A DNA stretch of 64,000 nt from Forficula auricularia (GCA_024734495.1 JALMQS010000099.1:103358320-103422319); one strand, 5' to 3'. Positions 31,712 through 44,251 are shown, counted from the first letter of the stretch. Notes: a model not told the origin generated them from the letters alone. Numbers and translations: made by a program.

Positions 31712-33167
31712 GAAAGAAGTAGAAGACGTACAAGTGGGAAAAGGAAGAAATACCATACAAGATATGATCAAGTACCTATTGTAATCGTGCATGAAAAAAA
31801 GTGTTTTTTTTTTGCTTCATTTTTTCAAAATATCTCAAAAAAGGCTGGAACTATTTTAATAAAAAAAATTGAATAAAGCCAGGGCATTTTGGTCTACAAA
31901 AAAGCCCTCATGAGTAAACATCGAAAAAATTATATTTTTCGAGATATAAATTGTTTTATCAAAATGTCTGTTTAGTACTTTATCAAAGAAAGGTCTTTTG
32001 AATTTTATTATTTCTAATGTTAAGAAAGGACCAAAAGACTTTTGAATTTTGATGTCTAAATAGCTTATTTGAAATTTTAATGTAATGTTAAGAACATATT
32101 GAGGTCTAACGATTTTGTAAAATTTTAATATATTATTAAGAAAAAGGTTCATTGAAATTTTTAATCACTAAATGGATATCCCTTGAGTAGCTTATAGAGA
32201 GGTTTTTATCTTTTGAGCAAAGCTCTCAAATTCCAATGTCTAAACCAAAATTGGTTCATTGTTTGCCACGTTGGCTACCTGTCAGCCCCTACCCCCACTC
32301 ATCTACCAAGCTTTTGTTCTCCTGAGAGCACAACCAGAGACCTGAGAGAATAACCAGAGGGTCTCTCTGAAATTTTTACAGTTAGAGATTTTTAGAGAAT
32401 TTTTTTTTTTAAATTTCATATCTCAAATTTAAAGTTCATTAAAAAAAAAAATGTTATAAATTCCCTGGCGATTTGGCCGCCGTTTTTTGGCCGTCTGCGT
32501 GCGACGCACGTGTTGCACTCCCGCCAGGCACGGGCCTCTTTGGGAGGGAGCGACCCCCTCCCCCCCCCCTGGATCCGCCCTTGTTTTTGACCCTTCGATT
32601 ATTATTGGTAACCATTGCTGAAGACATGGAGGAATCTACTTAAAATCAAAAATAACGATCGATTATTATCTAATACTAGAGGAATAACCTTATTGCATTC
32701 CATTTTTGATGTTTTGACTATTAATGGCAACCTCTTCTGAAAACGTGAAAGAATCGACTTAAAATCAAAAAGACTTATTTCTTTTATGGCAAACAACTCA
32801 AGCTTGAAAGGGAGGTTTTTTATTATTTGAATAAAAGATTTCACTGTCGATGGTAAGAGAATTGATTTTATTTTAAGTTAAAAAATAAAATGAGTGATGG
32901 AGTCTTCTGGTTTTAAATAAAATAATTTTTAATTATTTCTAGAGACTATAGTTTTGAAGGCATTGCCTTCATCAAAAAACCTCCTTTTTTTTGCACACTT
33001 TTCGAATTTAACTATTATTTTTTAACAAAATAAAAATCCAATTTAATTTTCAATCAGGAGAGATAAAGAAGACCAGAAAAAGGATGTAGATATGCTTGTT
33101 TAAAATAAAAAACTTTTTTTTTAAACAGATATTAAAACACAAAAAAAATTTTAAGAAATAAATAAAA
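31712..33167. other. Noncoding part of unit 1
   Basis: Contains CTGGATCCGCCCTTG twice in this neighbourhood (31410-31424, 32569-32583), the inverted form of a CAAGGGCGGATCCAG transposon end. It also contains an about 75-bp block shared inverted with 11584-11655. No gene supported. Confidence 0.5.
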
Positions 33168-33703
33168 ACCGACTTCAAAAAATAATTTTTAAGAAAAAAT
33201 AAAAACCGACTTCAAAAAATTAAATGCAACAAATAAAATACACTAAAAGGTATAAAATAATTATTATCTTATTTAGTTACAACTAAACGACGAAATATTA
33301 ACATGAAATTACTTTTTGAAGTCGGTGCCAAACAAACTATACCTATAAGCGATCGTACCCGCCAAAACGTACTAAGTAAGATCCGTCGAGTGCGATTCAT
33401 AAAAGGTATATATTTGGCACCAACTTCAAAAAGTAATTTCATGTTAATATTTCGTCGTTTAGTTGTAACTAAATAAGATAATAATTATTTTATACCTTTT
33501 AGTGTATTTTATTTGTTGCATTTAATTTTTTGAAGTCGGTTTTTATTTTTTTATTTTTCTATTTTTAGTGATGTCATTAATAGTGATCATATCATCAGAA
33601 CTTGACCAAATTAATATGACACCATCCCTAAGACACCCCCTTTCGGATAAAAAAAGAACCATCGAAATCGGTTCATAAACAAAGAGGTTAGGTCTAAACA
33701 AAC
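33168..33703. repeat. GAAGTCGGTT palindrome and half body
   Basis: Palindrome 33168-33542 with arms of about 130 bp, then the first half of the body up to CTAAACAAAC, where the hAT-like element enters. The second half resumes at 36692. Confidence 0.75.
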
Positions 33704-34379
33704 CAGGGAGGTAGGGAGGGAAGGCTAGCTCGAGAAAGTGTCTCCACCTGACGTCACCAGCCGCCATCTTGCAATTGGAAAGAATAGAGAATGCCCATAA
33801 GAGCAATGCTAATATTTATATAGTTTAAACTATATATCTTTAAATAAAAAGGTTCTTAAATAGAACATATATATAAATAAATATTCAAAAATGTTATTTC
33901 TTAGATCTGCAATGAATTTAAATAGCTACTTTCAGTAAAAATTTGATAAAACAAAAGAGCGCACTCGTACCCATTATTAGGTAGATTTCGAAGAATATAT
34001 GTGTATGTATGTATCCCAATTTTGTATGTGCGCTGCAGGCCGCAACATTCAACCGATTGCAATAAAATTTGGCTCTAAATTCAGTCTTGATGTAAACAAG
34101 AACGGAGTAGTTTTTGGTGACTTCAGCCCCAAAGGGTTGCAAATGGTGGGTGATTGAAATCTTAAAAAATTCATGACAACGTTAATATGCCTGATACCAA
34201 TTTGGTTGCAGATACCTAATATTCTGATAATTAACCTCTACAACTTTTGTCTGAAATTTTTTTTATAGGAACAGTCTAAAAGGGGGCAGAACAATAGGGT
34301 TCGAAATCTAATCTAAACTGAAGGGAGGGTTCCTTCGTAAAAGATTAAATATTTTTTTATTAAATACTAAATATAAGGG

Positions 34380-35920
34380 CAGTCAGTGTACAGAAAAGTT
34401 CCAAAAATCCAAGCTATTCCAACTCTCTACGAGTCAGGCATATCTCCCCAAAAGTCGGAAAATAGCCAGAGTCACACCTATTCCTAAAAAGGAGACACAT
34501 CACAAATCTCTAATTACAGGCCTATCTCGATCACCTCTGTTCTTTCCAAATTAATGAATTAAGTCGTAAACCAACACGTCCTTCATCACTTAGAAAACAA
34601 TAAATTAATTCACGATAGGCAATATGGATTCAGACAAAATCGTTCCACAGGCGACATCTTAACCTATGTCACCCACACCTTGAACAATACTCTAGAGGCC
34701 GGAAAAGAACCCTCGCTGTAGCCCTTGATATCTCCAAAGCTTTTGACCAGGTTTGGCACAAAAATCTTCTTGCCAAACTGCCAGCCTTTGGATTCACACC
34801 AACACTTCGCAAATGGATAGAAAGCTTTCTGACAAACCGAAGTATAAAAGTTGTGGTGGATGGAACATCATCTGAATCGTTCTCCACAAACTCTGGTGTT
34901 CCCCAAGGCTCTGTAATCTCCTCCACACTCTTCCTTATTTATATAAACGACCTTATTGATCAAACGGCAAACCCCACTCATTGTTACGCCGACGATAGCA
35001 CTCTACACGGCAAACCCTCTCTCCCGAATAATCGAATCAATATTGCCTCCTCAATTACTCTCGACCTAGACAAACTGAATAAATGGGGCTCTCAAAATTT
35101 AGTTAACTTTAATTCAAATAAAACTCAATGTTGTCTAATTTCTAGGCGCGAAAATAGAGATTTCCCTGATATTCACTTCGATTCGAATACCCTGAAAATG
35201 TGTGACAGCCTATCCATGTTGGGCGTCTCTGTCGCATCTGACCTGTCTTGGAATGAACACATCTCCTCTGTGGCGAAATCTGCAGCAAGGAAGATTGGCT
35301 TCTTATTCAGGTCCAAGCGATTTTACAAACCCCCACAACTTCTCACCATCTACAAGGCCCAAATCCGCCCCTGTCTCGAATACGGCTCTCATCTGTGGAG
35401 AGGAGCCTCAAAATATTCTCTTGCTACCCTTGATGCAATTCAGAAACGAGCCGTCAGGCTAATTGACGATTCTACCCTCACCGACTCCCTCGACTCGCTG
35501 GCTCATCGAAGAGATGTCTCTGCCCTTTCCCTTTTCTATAGATACTATCACGGCAGGTGCTCTGATGAGATAAAATCAATAATTCCCCCAAAGCATGCTT
35601 TGCACGCAGCACACGTTTTGCCGACTCCCAACACTCTTTTGCGGTCAAATTGGAAAAGTGCCGGACCACTTCATTCGCGAATACATATATCCCCATGACT
35701 TCAAGGAACTGGAACTCTCTCCCAGCCTCTATCTTTCCCAGCACCTATGATCTTCAAACCTTCAAAACCAGAGTTGCATAGACACCTACGTCTACACCCT
35801 CTCACTTAATCAACTTTTCCTTCTCTTCGGTAATGCAAGGGTCTTTCGAGATCCATAGGGGCTACATCTTTACTGGTGCACCCTTCTTGCATTCGATTGC
35901 ATTTAAAAAAAAAAAAAAAA
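34380..35920 (+). mobile_element. LINE family B, flanked by 92-bp direct repeats
   Basis: 5'-truncated Jockey/CR1-group LINE. It codes for RT blocks SNYRPISITSVLSKLMN, QYGFRQNRSTGDIL, LDISKAFDQVWHKNLL, SGVPQGSVISSTLFLIYIND and the catalytic YADD (residues 45-48 of the frame 34853-35698), then LYKAQIRPCLEYGSHLWRG and SLFYRYYHGRCSDEIKS. Frameshifts lie near 34500-34720 and after about 35590. The 3' UTR ends GGTGCACCCTTCTTGCATT plus poly-A. The flanks 34288-34379 and 35921-36011 are near-identical direct repeats. Confidence 0.85.
34853..35698 (+). pseudogene. LINE family B reverse transcriptase, longest open piece
   Basis: 281 codons from VVDGTSSESFSTNSGVPQGS through YADDSTLHGKP and the thumb/C-terminal region to SIIPPKHAL. 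A frameshift near 35595 then changes the reading to HVLPTPNTLL; the true continuation FARSTRFADSQHSFAVKLEK is in another frame. The chosen Met is internal to the RT and is not a real start. The catalytic Asp pair is intact. The unit 2 counterpart is broken into more pieces (48786-49232, 49432-49695). Confidence 0.8.
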
Positions 35921-36011
35921 AGAACAATAGGGTTCGAAATCTAGATCTAAACTGAAGGGAGGGTTCCTTCGTAAAAGATTAAATATTTTTATTAAATACT
36001 AAATATAAGGG

Positions 36012-36691
36012 AGGAAATAGGTGTATGGTAAAGTTATATGGATGAGCAAATCAATTTTTATTTATTTATTAAACCAATGTTTTTTACTCAATTCAAAAGA
36101 TTAAGAATTAATAAAGTTATAAAACAAATAAAAAATTTAAATATATATTATAAAAATACCAAAAATATAGTTTTTTAAATCAGGTACAATTGTAAGAAAA
36201 AGCGAAAAACAATTAAACACATGAATGGGTTATTCAACAATTTTTAAATACATATTATAAAAATAACTAAAATATAGTTTTTAAATCAGGTACAATTGTA
36301 AGAAAATTTTGACGAATTAATATTTGGAACACGAGAAATAGAATAAATACCCGTAAAGTGCGTCAATTAAACTAACTCTAGTGTCAAAAAACTTGAAACT
36401 AGTTTATTGTTTTAAAGGAAAATTAAAATATATACAGTCTAATCTAAAACATAAACAATTTTAATAAAAAACAAAAAATATATGAAGAAAATCAAACTTG
36501 TTTTTATCACTGTTAATAATAAAAAGAACTGTCTCAAAGATGGATACTATTAACATACGTTCAGATGGGAAGAGAAGGTTTTGTACCAATCGCAAGATGG
36601 CGGCTGGAGGGAAATGCCTGTCCTGACTGGAGACACCCCCACTCCTGCTTTTCTAGCCTAGCTGTTCCTCCTTAGCTCCTTGAAAACAAAC
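36012..36691. other. Right part of the hAT-like element
   Basis: Contains two near copies of TAGTTTTTAAATCAGGTACA about 100 bases apart (36167-36200, 36274-36303) and the right terminal sequences. No coding capacity. Confidence 0.55.
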
Positions 36692-37244
36692 CCAATAAAA
36701 AGTTCTAATACCTATGGAAAAAAAAATCGAAAAAAAAATGGGACCAATCGGAAGCTAGGCTGGACCCAATGCAAGAAAAAATTTCAAAATCGGTTGACAA
36801 TTGGCGGAGATATGAGCTAACATAGGCACAAAAAAAAAAAAAAAAATTCAGTCGAATAGAGAACCTCCTCCTTTTTTGAAGTCGGTTAAAAATAAAAACC
36901 GACTTCAAAAAATTAAATGCAACAAATAAAATACACTGAAAAGGTATAAAATAATTATTGTCTTATTTAGTTACAACTAAACGACGAAATATTAACACGA
37001 AATTACTTTTTGAAGTCGGTGCCAAACATATACCTTTTATGAATCGCACTCGACGGATCTTACTTAGTACGTTTGTAGGGTATGCTCGCTTATAGGTATA
37101 GTTAGTTTGGTACCGAATTCAAAAAGTAATTTCGTGTTAATATTTCGTCGTTTAGTTGTAACTAAATAAGATAATAATTATTTTATACCTTTTAGTGTAT
37201 TTTTAACCGACTTCAAAAAAAGGAGGAGGTTCTCTATTCGATTG

Positions 37245-37278
<34 letters not shown>

Positions 37279-38426
37279 TGCCTATGTTACCTCATATCTC
37301 CGCCAATTGTCAACCGATTTTGAAAATTTTTTTTGCATTGGGTCCAGTCTAGCTTCCGATTGGTCCCATTTTTTTTTCGATTTTTTTCCATAGGTATTAG
37401 ACCTTTTATTAGGTTTGTTTAGACCTAACCTCTTTGTTTATGAACCGATTTCGATGGTTCTTTTTTTATCCGAAAGGGGGTGTCTTAGGGATGGTGTCAT
37501 ATTAATTTGGTCAAGTTCTGATGATATGATCACTATTAATGACATCACTAAAAAGAGAAAAATAAAAATAATTTTTAAGAAAAAAATAAAAACCGACTTC
37601 AAAAAATTAAATGCAACAAATAAAATACACTAAAAGGTATAAAATAATTATTATCTTATTTAGTTACAACTAAACGACGAAATATTAACATGAAACTACT
37701 TTTTGAAGTCGGTGCCAAACATATACCTTTTATGAATCGCACTCGACGGATCTTACTTAGTACGTTTGTCGGATATGCTCGCTTTATAGGTATAGTTTGT
37801 TTGGCACCGAATTCAAAAAGTAATTTCGTGTTAATATTTCGTCGTTTAGTTGTAACTAAATAAGATAATAATTATTTTATACCTTTTAGTGTATTTTATT
37901 TGTTGCATTTAATTTTTTGAAGTCAGTTTTTATTTTTTCTTAAAAATTATTTTTTATTTGTTGAATTTAATTTTTTGAAGTCGGTTTTTATTTTTTTCTT
38001 AAAAATTTTTATTTTTCTCTTTTTAGTGATGTCATTAATAGTGATCATATCATCAGAACTTGACCAAATTAATATGACACCATCCCTAAGACACCCCCTT
38101 TCGGATAAAAAAAGAACCATCGAAATCGGTTCATAAACAAAGAGGTTAGGTCTAAACAAACCTAATAAAAAAGGTCTAATACCTATGAAAAAAAATCGAA
38201 AAAAAAGGGACCAATCGGAAGCTAGACTGGACCCAATGCAAAAAAAATTTTCAAAATCGGTTGACAATTGGCGGAGATATGAGGTAACATAGGCACAACA
38301 AAAAAAAAAAAAAAAAAAAAATTCAGTCGAATAGAGAACCTCCTCCTTTTTTGTGGTCGGTTAATAAAATGAAGCTTATGAGGGTTTATTCCTACCAGGA
38401 ATACGCTCGGCATCCATTTCAATGGA
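36692..38426. repeat. Array of GAAGTCGGTT modules in alternating orientation
   Basis: In order: half body (36692-36895), palindrome (36896-37205), body in opposite orientation (37206-37585), palindrome (37586-37940), spacer, body (38000-38367). The boundary to 38427 is the empty site of the LINE found at 21281-22067. Confidence 0.75.
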
Positions 38427-39502
38427 AGCCCTATAAAACTTCTTCCACGTTCAATGCATAAATTAAGACCATTTCAATTCTGTCTTCAACAAAAAATGCT
38501 TCATTTTTATTATGGAAATACAAATATAACTATCCACTGGATTGACACGAGAAATAAACTTTTTTAAAGTCAAGAATTTTAAGTAGTTTTTTAAATAGAA
38601 AATAATCTCTTAAATCTGTGTATAATAAAGTTTTAATATCATTGTAAACACTTATTTTCATTGTTGTTACTTTTTGATTTAATAATTATTTATTTAATAA
38701 TTAATAATTTAATGATTATTATTTAATAATTAAGTTAAATAATGGTTAAAAATTATTATTAAGAGTTTTTTTTTAGATCTAATTGATTCATGTATTTTGT
38801 TTATTTGATGTCGTATAAAAATAGTTCTTATGAAAGTTGTTCAGTTTTTTTGTAGGTTAAGTAGACGTAACTAATAATATAGAGTTTATAGAGTTAATAC
38901 AGAAGTTTACCTTGAAATACCCTTGAAAGCTTGTTCTACGTCGAGAAACAATAGCGTAGTTTAGTTTCCCCTCTTATAAATGAACTTTTATTTGAAACAT
39001 TTTTTCATATTATGCACTGTTTTTGAGTTATAACGCTGTCTCAAGATAAAAAACTTACCCGGTATATATATAAGAAAATTAACTTGACTATTTCAACTTA
39101 GAAATATATATAAATTCGGAGATTATTATTTTCAGTTAATATTTGACAAAAATCCTCTGCATTCGATTCGCGATTGAATCAAATACAGGAAACTTATGAT
39201 TAAATTCAACTACTTATTTTTCGATTATTTTTCTAAATTTACAATCAAATGAAATTAAAAATAAACTGATGTGCCTATCCGGATGATTTAATCATAAGAC
39301 CTGCCCCTTCTCATTTAATAACATTTTGAATAGCTTTTTAAAAATAGTTTAAACACAAGTTAAAAATTTAATCTCCCCTTTTGTTTAATATTTTTCTAAG
39401 GTTTAAGATTTGGGTACGGGGTTCCTAATCCTTGGCCAGGCCTAACCTGAAATGCCGAATTCCACTCCATTGTTAAAAAGCCCTTTCAAATTTGGGTTCT
39501 TT
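38427..39502. other. AT-rich end segment of unit 1
   Basis: Collinear with 22068-24393 (minus its insertions) and 52646-53719. No gene supported. Confidence 0.5.
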
Positions 39503-39676
39503 AGAGCTTAGACTAGGCCGATGGGTGATCCGCGATTGGAAGTAGGTGTACACCTCTTTGGAAGTATTTTGGAAGTACGGGGAATTATTTGAAAGTGCTT
39601 GGAAATATTTGGAAGTACAAGTGGAAGTAGGTGTACAGCATATTAGGTCCCGGTTCACCTCTCGGTTTAAACTCTG
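39503..39676. mobile_element. MITE of the CCGAGNGGTGAAC family
   Basis: Ends CCGATGGGTGATCC and inverted ACCGAGAGGTGAACC around TAGGTGTACACC. Related to 17700-17892. Unit 2 copy at 53720-53893. Confidence 0.6.
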
Positions 39677-39968
39677 TTGGTAAAGAGAGTACGTTCAGAA
39701 AGGAAGGCAGCCTCTCAGGAGAACAATAGTAGGGAGGAGTGGGGGAGGATTCTTAGAGAGAACAATTTTGGTTTTCCTGCCTGGCTCACAATTCATTTGG
39801 CTATTCATCTGAAAACATTCAATTTTCCAGATACTAAACGTAAGTACCATGCTTTACAATTATTTATTTGTTAAAGCAGAACTTTATTAATACTACTAAT
39901 ACTACTCCAATCTCAAATTTATTTTCATTACTGATTCATGGATAATTGCTTTTTCTCGTTAGACAACA

Positions 39969-41187
39969 TATAGGGTGTTCCGTATCACAACAATAAACCG
40001 TAAACAGGGGATAGGCCATATTTAGAAGGTCCAGAACGAAACATTTTTTTTAATAAATTTCTCATCATTTTCGAGTTATACTATTTTTTTTGAAAATGAT
40101 GAAATTATTTACTCTGCCCTATATATTGAGATGCTGTGGCTTCAAATTTATACATTTTATTATTCTAATTTTTGTTCCGCAATCCTGAATAATCATACTA
40201 TTGAGCAGAATTCAAAATAAAGCAATAAGTACTATAATTTTGGAGAAAAAAAATATTTTTATGCTTTAAAAATTTTTGATCAGCAAACTTTGAATGATCT
40301 TTAATATAAAAATAGTCTACTATCATAGCATGGCAAGTTATTTAAAAAATTGACCCATTTAGTCGAGATTTCAAAATTGTACTTCACTTTGTACTTCCTT
40401 CTTTAGATAAAAATATATTGTTATTTATTTGGCAAATTTAGCTAATTTAATATAATATTTTGATAGTGTTTTTTTATTTAATACACTCCTGTACAAAAAA
40501 TCGACCAACCAATAAAAACATTATTAAATAATAACAAATTTTTAATTTGTTCACAAGTAACCATATATTATTGAAATTGTACTAGACACTTGTCGTTGAG
40601 TTAGCCCTTGATTATTAGGCACACAATTTGAACTGCTTGAACTTCAGATTAAGCCATTTTGTATATTTTATTTTTCTATCAATGATGCTTTATTCAAAAT
40701 TATTCATTTTATTGATATTTCAAAATCTAATTTGATCTTTTATTAAAACTTTATTTAAATGTAAAGCGATATTGAGAGAGAGTATGATAATTTGTAATTG
40801 TATCTTTTAATTTAATTTTACTTATTACTAGCAACAAATTTTATTGAATATGTTAGTTTAAGAGTTATTAGAACATGGTACGGTATTTAATAAGGTTAAT
40901 GGTGGATCGATTTTTTTGCACCGTAATGTATATTAAGTAATCAATTATGTCCCATCTTAATTGAACTAATATATTGCTATTATAGACATTAATTAGAAGC
41001 ATAATATATGTAAATTTTTAGCCACAACATTTCATTATTTAGTGCAGGCTATTGATTTTGACTATTTTCACAAAAATTCCTACAACTCGAGTGAAAATTA
41101 TGAGACTTTTATTAAAAAATTTTAAATTCTGTACGATCATAATCTGGCCTATTCCCGGTTTACCGTTGTTTAACGGAACAACCTGTA
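39969..41187. mobile_element. TIR element with GGGTGTTCCG ends, unit 2 copy
   Basis: As 25745-26964, with a few substitutions near 40260-40440. Holds the Tc1-like MITE copy at 40484-40928. Confidence 0.65.
40484..40928. mobile_element. Tc1/mariner-like MITE, unit 2 copy
   Basis: Same ends and TA flanks as 26261-26705. The insertion predates the duplication. Confidence 0.7.
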
Positions 41188-41750
41188 GGTACTGAAGGAA
41201 TGAATATTTTGTCTTCAAATTTGATTCTGGTTTTTTACTAATTTTAATGTTTTTATAATTTATTTGTAGACAAATAAATTTAATTATAAAGTTGAAATTT
41301 AGTTGTTTAAATTTAGTACAAATATTTATTATACAAATACACAGGGTGGGTAAGAGGCGCCTGTGGGAAAAATGAATTTACAAAAATTTAAAAATTAAAC
41401 AAAATAGTTCATTTAAATTCAAAAAATGTAATCGTAAATCTTATCTTTGTATTTATTTTCATTATATAGAATCTTTCATGACATTTTAAGAGTAACACAT
41501 TATGAGTATATAAATATTAATGTGCGGGGCACATCCTGCACACGGGTGGCCGTGCAAATAAATATTAGTTTTCCAAATTTCAGCTTATTAGATTTTTAAA
41601 GTTTTTTTTTCTTATATTCCACCATGATTACTTTTGATTGACACATTTTCCTTCATATAGTAATTTTCTTATTATTCATTTTTGCCCGAATTAGATTTTA
41701 TTTCTTTTTTATGACATAAATACGAAGAGAATAATTAATTCGTCTTTTGT

Positions 41751-42782
41751 ATGGGGACCTTCTTCTATGTTTCAGATTTCATAATGTCTTATCGAACAGA
41801 AAGATTCAACGATGCGTACCTGGATAAGGTGTTTAGAATTCTCCGGAAGGGGCTGGAAGAAAACGCTGAATTGGATGAGAAGAGGAAAATTGTTAATTCT
41901 ATCCTCCCTGTGAAGAAATACAAATTGCTGGAGAGGTTCCTCTCGTGTGAAGAAAATCTTAGCGAATACAACTGCTTGAGATGTCTTCACATTTTCCTTG
42001 ACGAGAATACAAAATTTCTAGGCTTTGAACGATATATACATGATCAAGGAATTGTGAAATCAATTTTGGAATTAATACTGAGATACAGTCCGAATATCGA
42101 AACGGTCGATTTTAGATTTTTAGATATCTCTCCTGAGAACAAAGGGAATTTATTATCATTTCTCAGACAATCCACTCAGTTGAAATCCCTGCGAGTGCAA
42201 TGTGATTCCCGTGTTTGTGCAATCGGTGATCTTTTGCTCAAAGATGATTTTAACCTGCTTGATCAGGATATTAAAACTAAACTCCTAAAAATCGAATATA
42301 TCGGGGGCGTACAATTAGATGGATCAGACTTTGTCAGACTCATGAAAATTCTACCCAATTTGAAAAGTGTAGGCATGTTTCAAGATTTTAGTTTTATATT
42401 ACCCTTTGTTGAAGACGATGATGAAATTGCCAAAAAATTAACTAACATAACCGTATTTTATGATTACGATACAAGCATGACTACTTTAGAAAGTTTTTCG
42501 AAATTGTGTCCTAAAACAAAAATGATATGTCTATTTTATCCAAGAAAAGAAGCCATTGAAAATCTTTCGAAATTTCCATTACTCACGGAATTAAAATTAT
42601 ATTTAAATGATCCCGATGTTGTTAGTCAAGTCGTCAGCTTATTAACCCTAATCGGCAAACAAATTAAAATTTTGACTTTAATTTTTAATAACGAGGCTGA
42701 ACTTGGCCCAAAATTTTGGCATGATTTATGCCCCGAATTAATTAAATTAGAAATTAATTATAAAGCCTTCTATTTCAACTAA
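41751..42782 (+). CDS. Leucine-rich-repeat-like cytosolic protein, tandem copy 2
   Basis: The 343-codon frame is residue-for-residue the same as 27528-28559, and I see no nucleotide difference in the coding part. Domain layout, second-Met start and poly-A signal (42972-42977) are as described for copy 1. The promoter-side 1.2 kb is also the same, so both copies should be expressed alike if both are real. Identity of coding and upstream DNA, alongside a diverged patch just downstream (43168-43505), suggests recent gene conversion over the gene, or strong constraint plus a young duplication. A false duplication in assembly is the main alternative. Confidence 0.8.
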   Translation: MGTFFYVSDFIMSYRTERFNDAYLDKVFRILRKGLEENAELDEKRKIVNSILPVKKYKLLERFLSCEENLSEYNCLRCLHIFLDENTKFLGFERYIHDQGIVKSILELILRYSPNIETVDFRFLDISPENKGNLLSFLRQSTQLKSLRVQCDSRVCAIGDLLLKDDFNLLDQDIKTKLLKIEYIGGVQLDGSDFVRLMKILPNLKSVGMFQDFSFILPFVEDDDEIAKKLTNITVFYDYDTSMTTLESFSKLCPKTKMICLFYPRKEAIENLSKFPLLTELKLYLNDPDVVSQVVSLLTLIGKQIKILTLIFNNEAELGPKFWHDLCPELIKLEINYKAFYFN

Positions 42783-43116
42783 GGTGGTAGAAATTTTAAA
42801 TCCATCAATTTATGTTCAACTAAATTATTATTAGGACTTCAAAATCTATCCTATCCAAAGGGGTATTTTCTCCAGAGGACTGAGAGGGGTCACCTTACTA
42901 AATAATGTATCCCTATTGTCTTATTAATCTTAAGTTAATTTCATCTCATTCATTTGTATCAATTTATGATAAATAAAATCTATATTATAAACTAAAATAA
43001 TTTTAATTTCTGTAGTATGTAATTTTGATCCTTTGTATTTTAGACATTTGTAAAGAGTTTCGTTCAATGTATATTTTATTTTTTAATATTTTGAGTTAGT
43101 TGTAATTTCATTGACC

Positions 43117-44251
43117 TTTTATGTTTTTTAGTGTGCTGAATCCGAATCTGAGGTTTGCTAACAAAATTTTGTGACGGGACATTGTCAAAAATGCAAATAA
43201 ATGTAATAAATCTCATTTTTGGTGGTTTTTTGCTTATAACTCGAAAACTATCAACTTTTCGTATAAAATCTTCATATTCAAAATGAAACCCATTTCATAA
43301 TTTAGGTTTTTTTTTCTCCGACCAACCTTTCGGGTTCAAACGCTAGTTGAAAATTGGAGTATTTTTTCTGTTTCCCCAAATCCCAAATACTCACACTTTT
43401 TTCGATTTTTTCCTATTTTTAGCATGAAAGAGCACGTGTTCGACAAAAACCACTCTATACATTTTTAAACTATATTAAATTTGATGCAATTTTTTTTAAA
43501 AATCGCAGTTTTTCTTTCATAAAATGAAAACCACTCATCCTAGAAACTTGATTCCTATCTCATTCTCTAGGAAATTTTGGTGACTTAAACTTTACCTTGG
43601 ACTACTAGTTTTATAAAACTCTTAGATTTATAGATATCCAGGATTTTTCAAAACACTTTTGAGAATTCGGATCATATCCTGTCATCGAAAATACTAGATA
43701 TCTATAAATCTAAAAGTTTTATCAAAAAAGTGGTCCAAATAAACGTTCAACGCAACAAAATTTCCTAAAGAATGAGATGAGAATCAAGTTTCTAGAATGA
43801 ATGGTTTTCATTTTATGAAGGGAAAAACAGTCATTTTTTGCAAAAAATTGCAGTTTTTCAAAACTTCAACCTCATTGTGGCACACGGGTTACCATTATCC
43901 AATGAATATGAAACTTTGTTTGAATTACTCTAATTTAAAAATGTATAGAATGGTCTCTGTCGAAAACGTGCTCCTTCATGGTCAAAATTGGAAAAATTCG
44001 AAAAAATTTCTTGGGGTTTGCTTAAACAAAAAAAAATACGCCAATATTCAACTAAAGCTTGACCCGAACGGTTGGGCGGAGACAAAAACCTAAATATTGA
44101 AATTTATAGGAGATTTTATGAACTTTTATTTTGTAAAGGAAGGCCATTTACGAAAAGTTGCTAGTTTTTGAGTTATAAGCAAAAAACCTGTCCCGTCATT
44201 AAATTTTATTAGCAAACCTCAGATTCGGATTCAGCACACCAAAAAACATAA
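43117..44251. mobile_element. Palindromic foldback element, unit 2 copy
   Basis: As 28893-30021, but its left third (43168-43505) differs clearly from unit 1, for example GAGCACGTGTTCGACAAAAA in place of the unit 1 sequence near 29205. The outer terminus is otherwise better matched to the right end (GACGGGACA in both). Confidence 0.75.

Larger units (their letters stand above)
33704..36683. mobile_element. hAT-like nonautonomous element, AAACAAAC duplication
   Basis: Inverted ends CAGGGAGGTAGGGAGGGAAG and (inverted) CAAGGAGCTAAGGAGGAACA. The subterminal GCAAGATGGCGGCTGG is also present in both orientations. An 8-bp direct repeat AAACAAAC (33696-33703, 36684-36691) interrupts a GAAGTCGGTT body. 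An 8-bp duplication and CAGGG-type ends fit hAT. No transposase. It contains the LINE at 34380-35920; without it the element is about 1.35 kb. Confidence 0.7.
25566..39789 (+). repeat. Tandem duplication, unit 1 (14,224 bp)
   Basis: Begins AATTCATTTGGCTATTCATC, which recurs at 39790 and 54009. Unit 1 and unit 2 are collinear throughout, with offsets of only 14,217-14,232. Contents in order: TIR element with nested Tc1-like MITE, leucine-rich gene, palindromic element, SINE fragment, GAAGTCGGTT modules with a hAT-like element and LINE, and a MITE. Confidence 0.9.

Noticed and set aside
37415..37633. Recurrent frame with NLFVYEPISMVLFLSERGCL, seen at many GAAGTCGGTT bodies
   Set aside because: Repeated because the DNA is repeated; no start conservation, no domain, low-complexity ends. 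Kept only as a test under findings.
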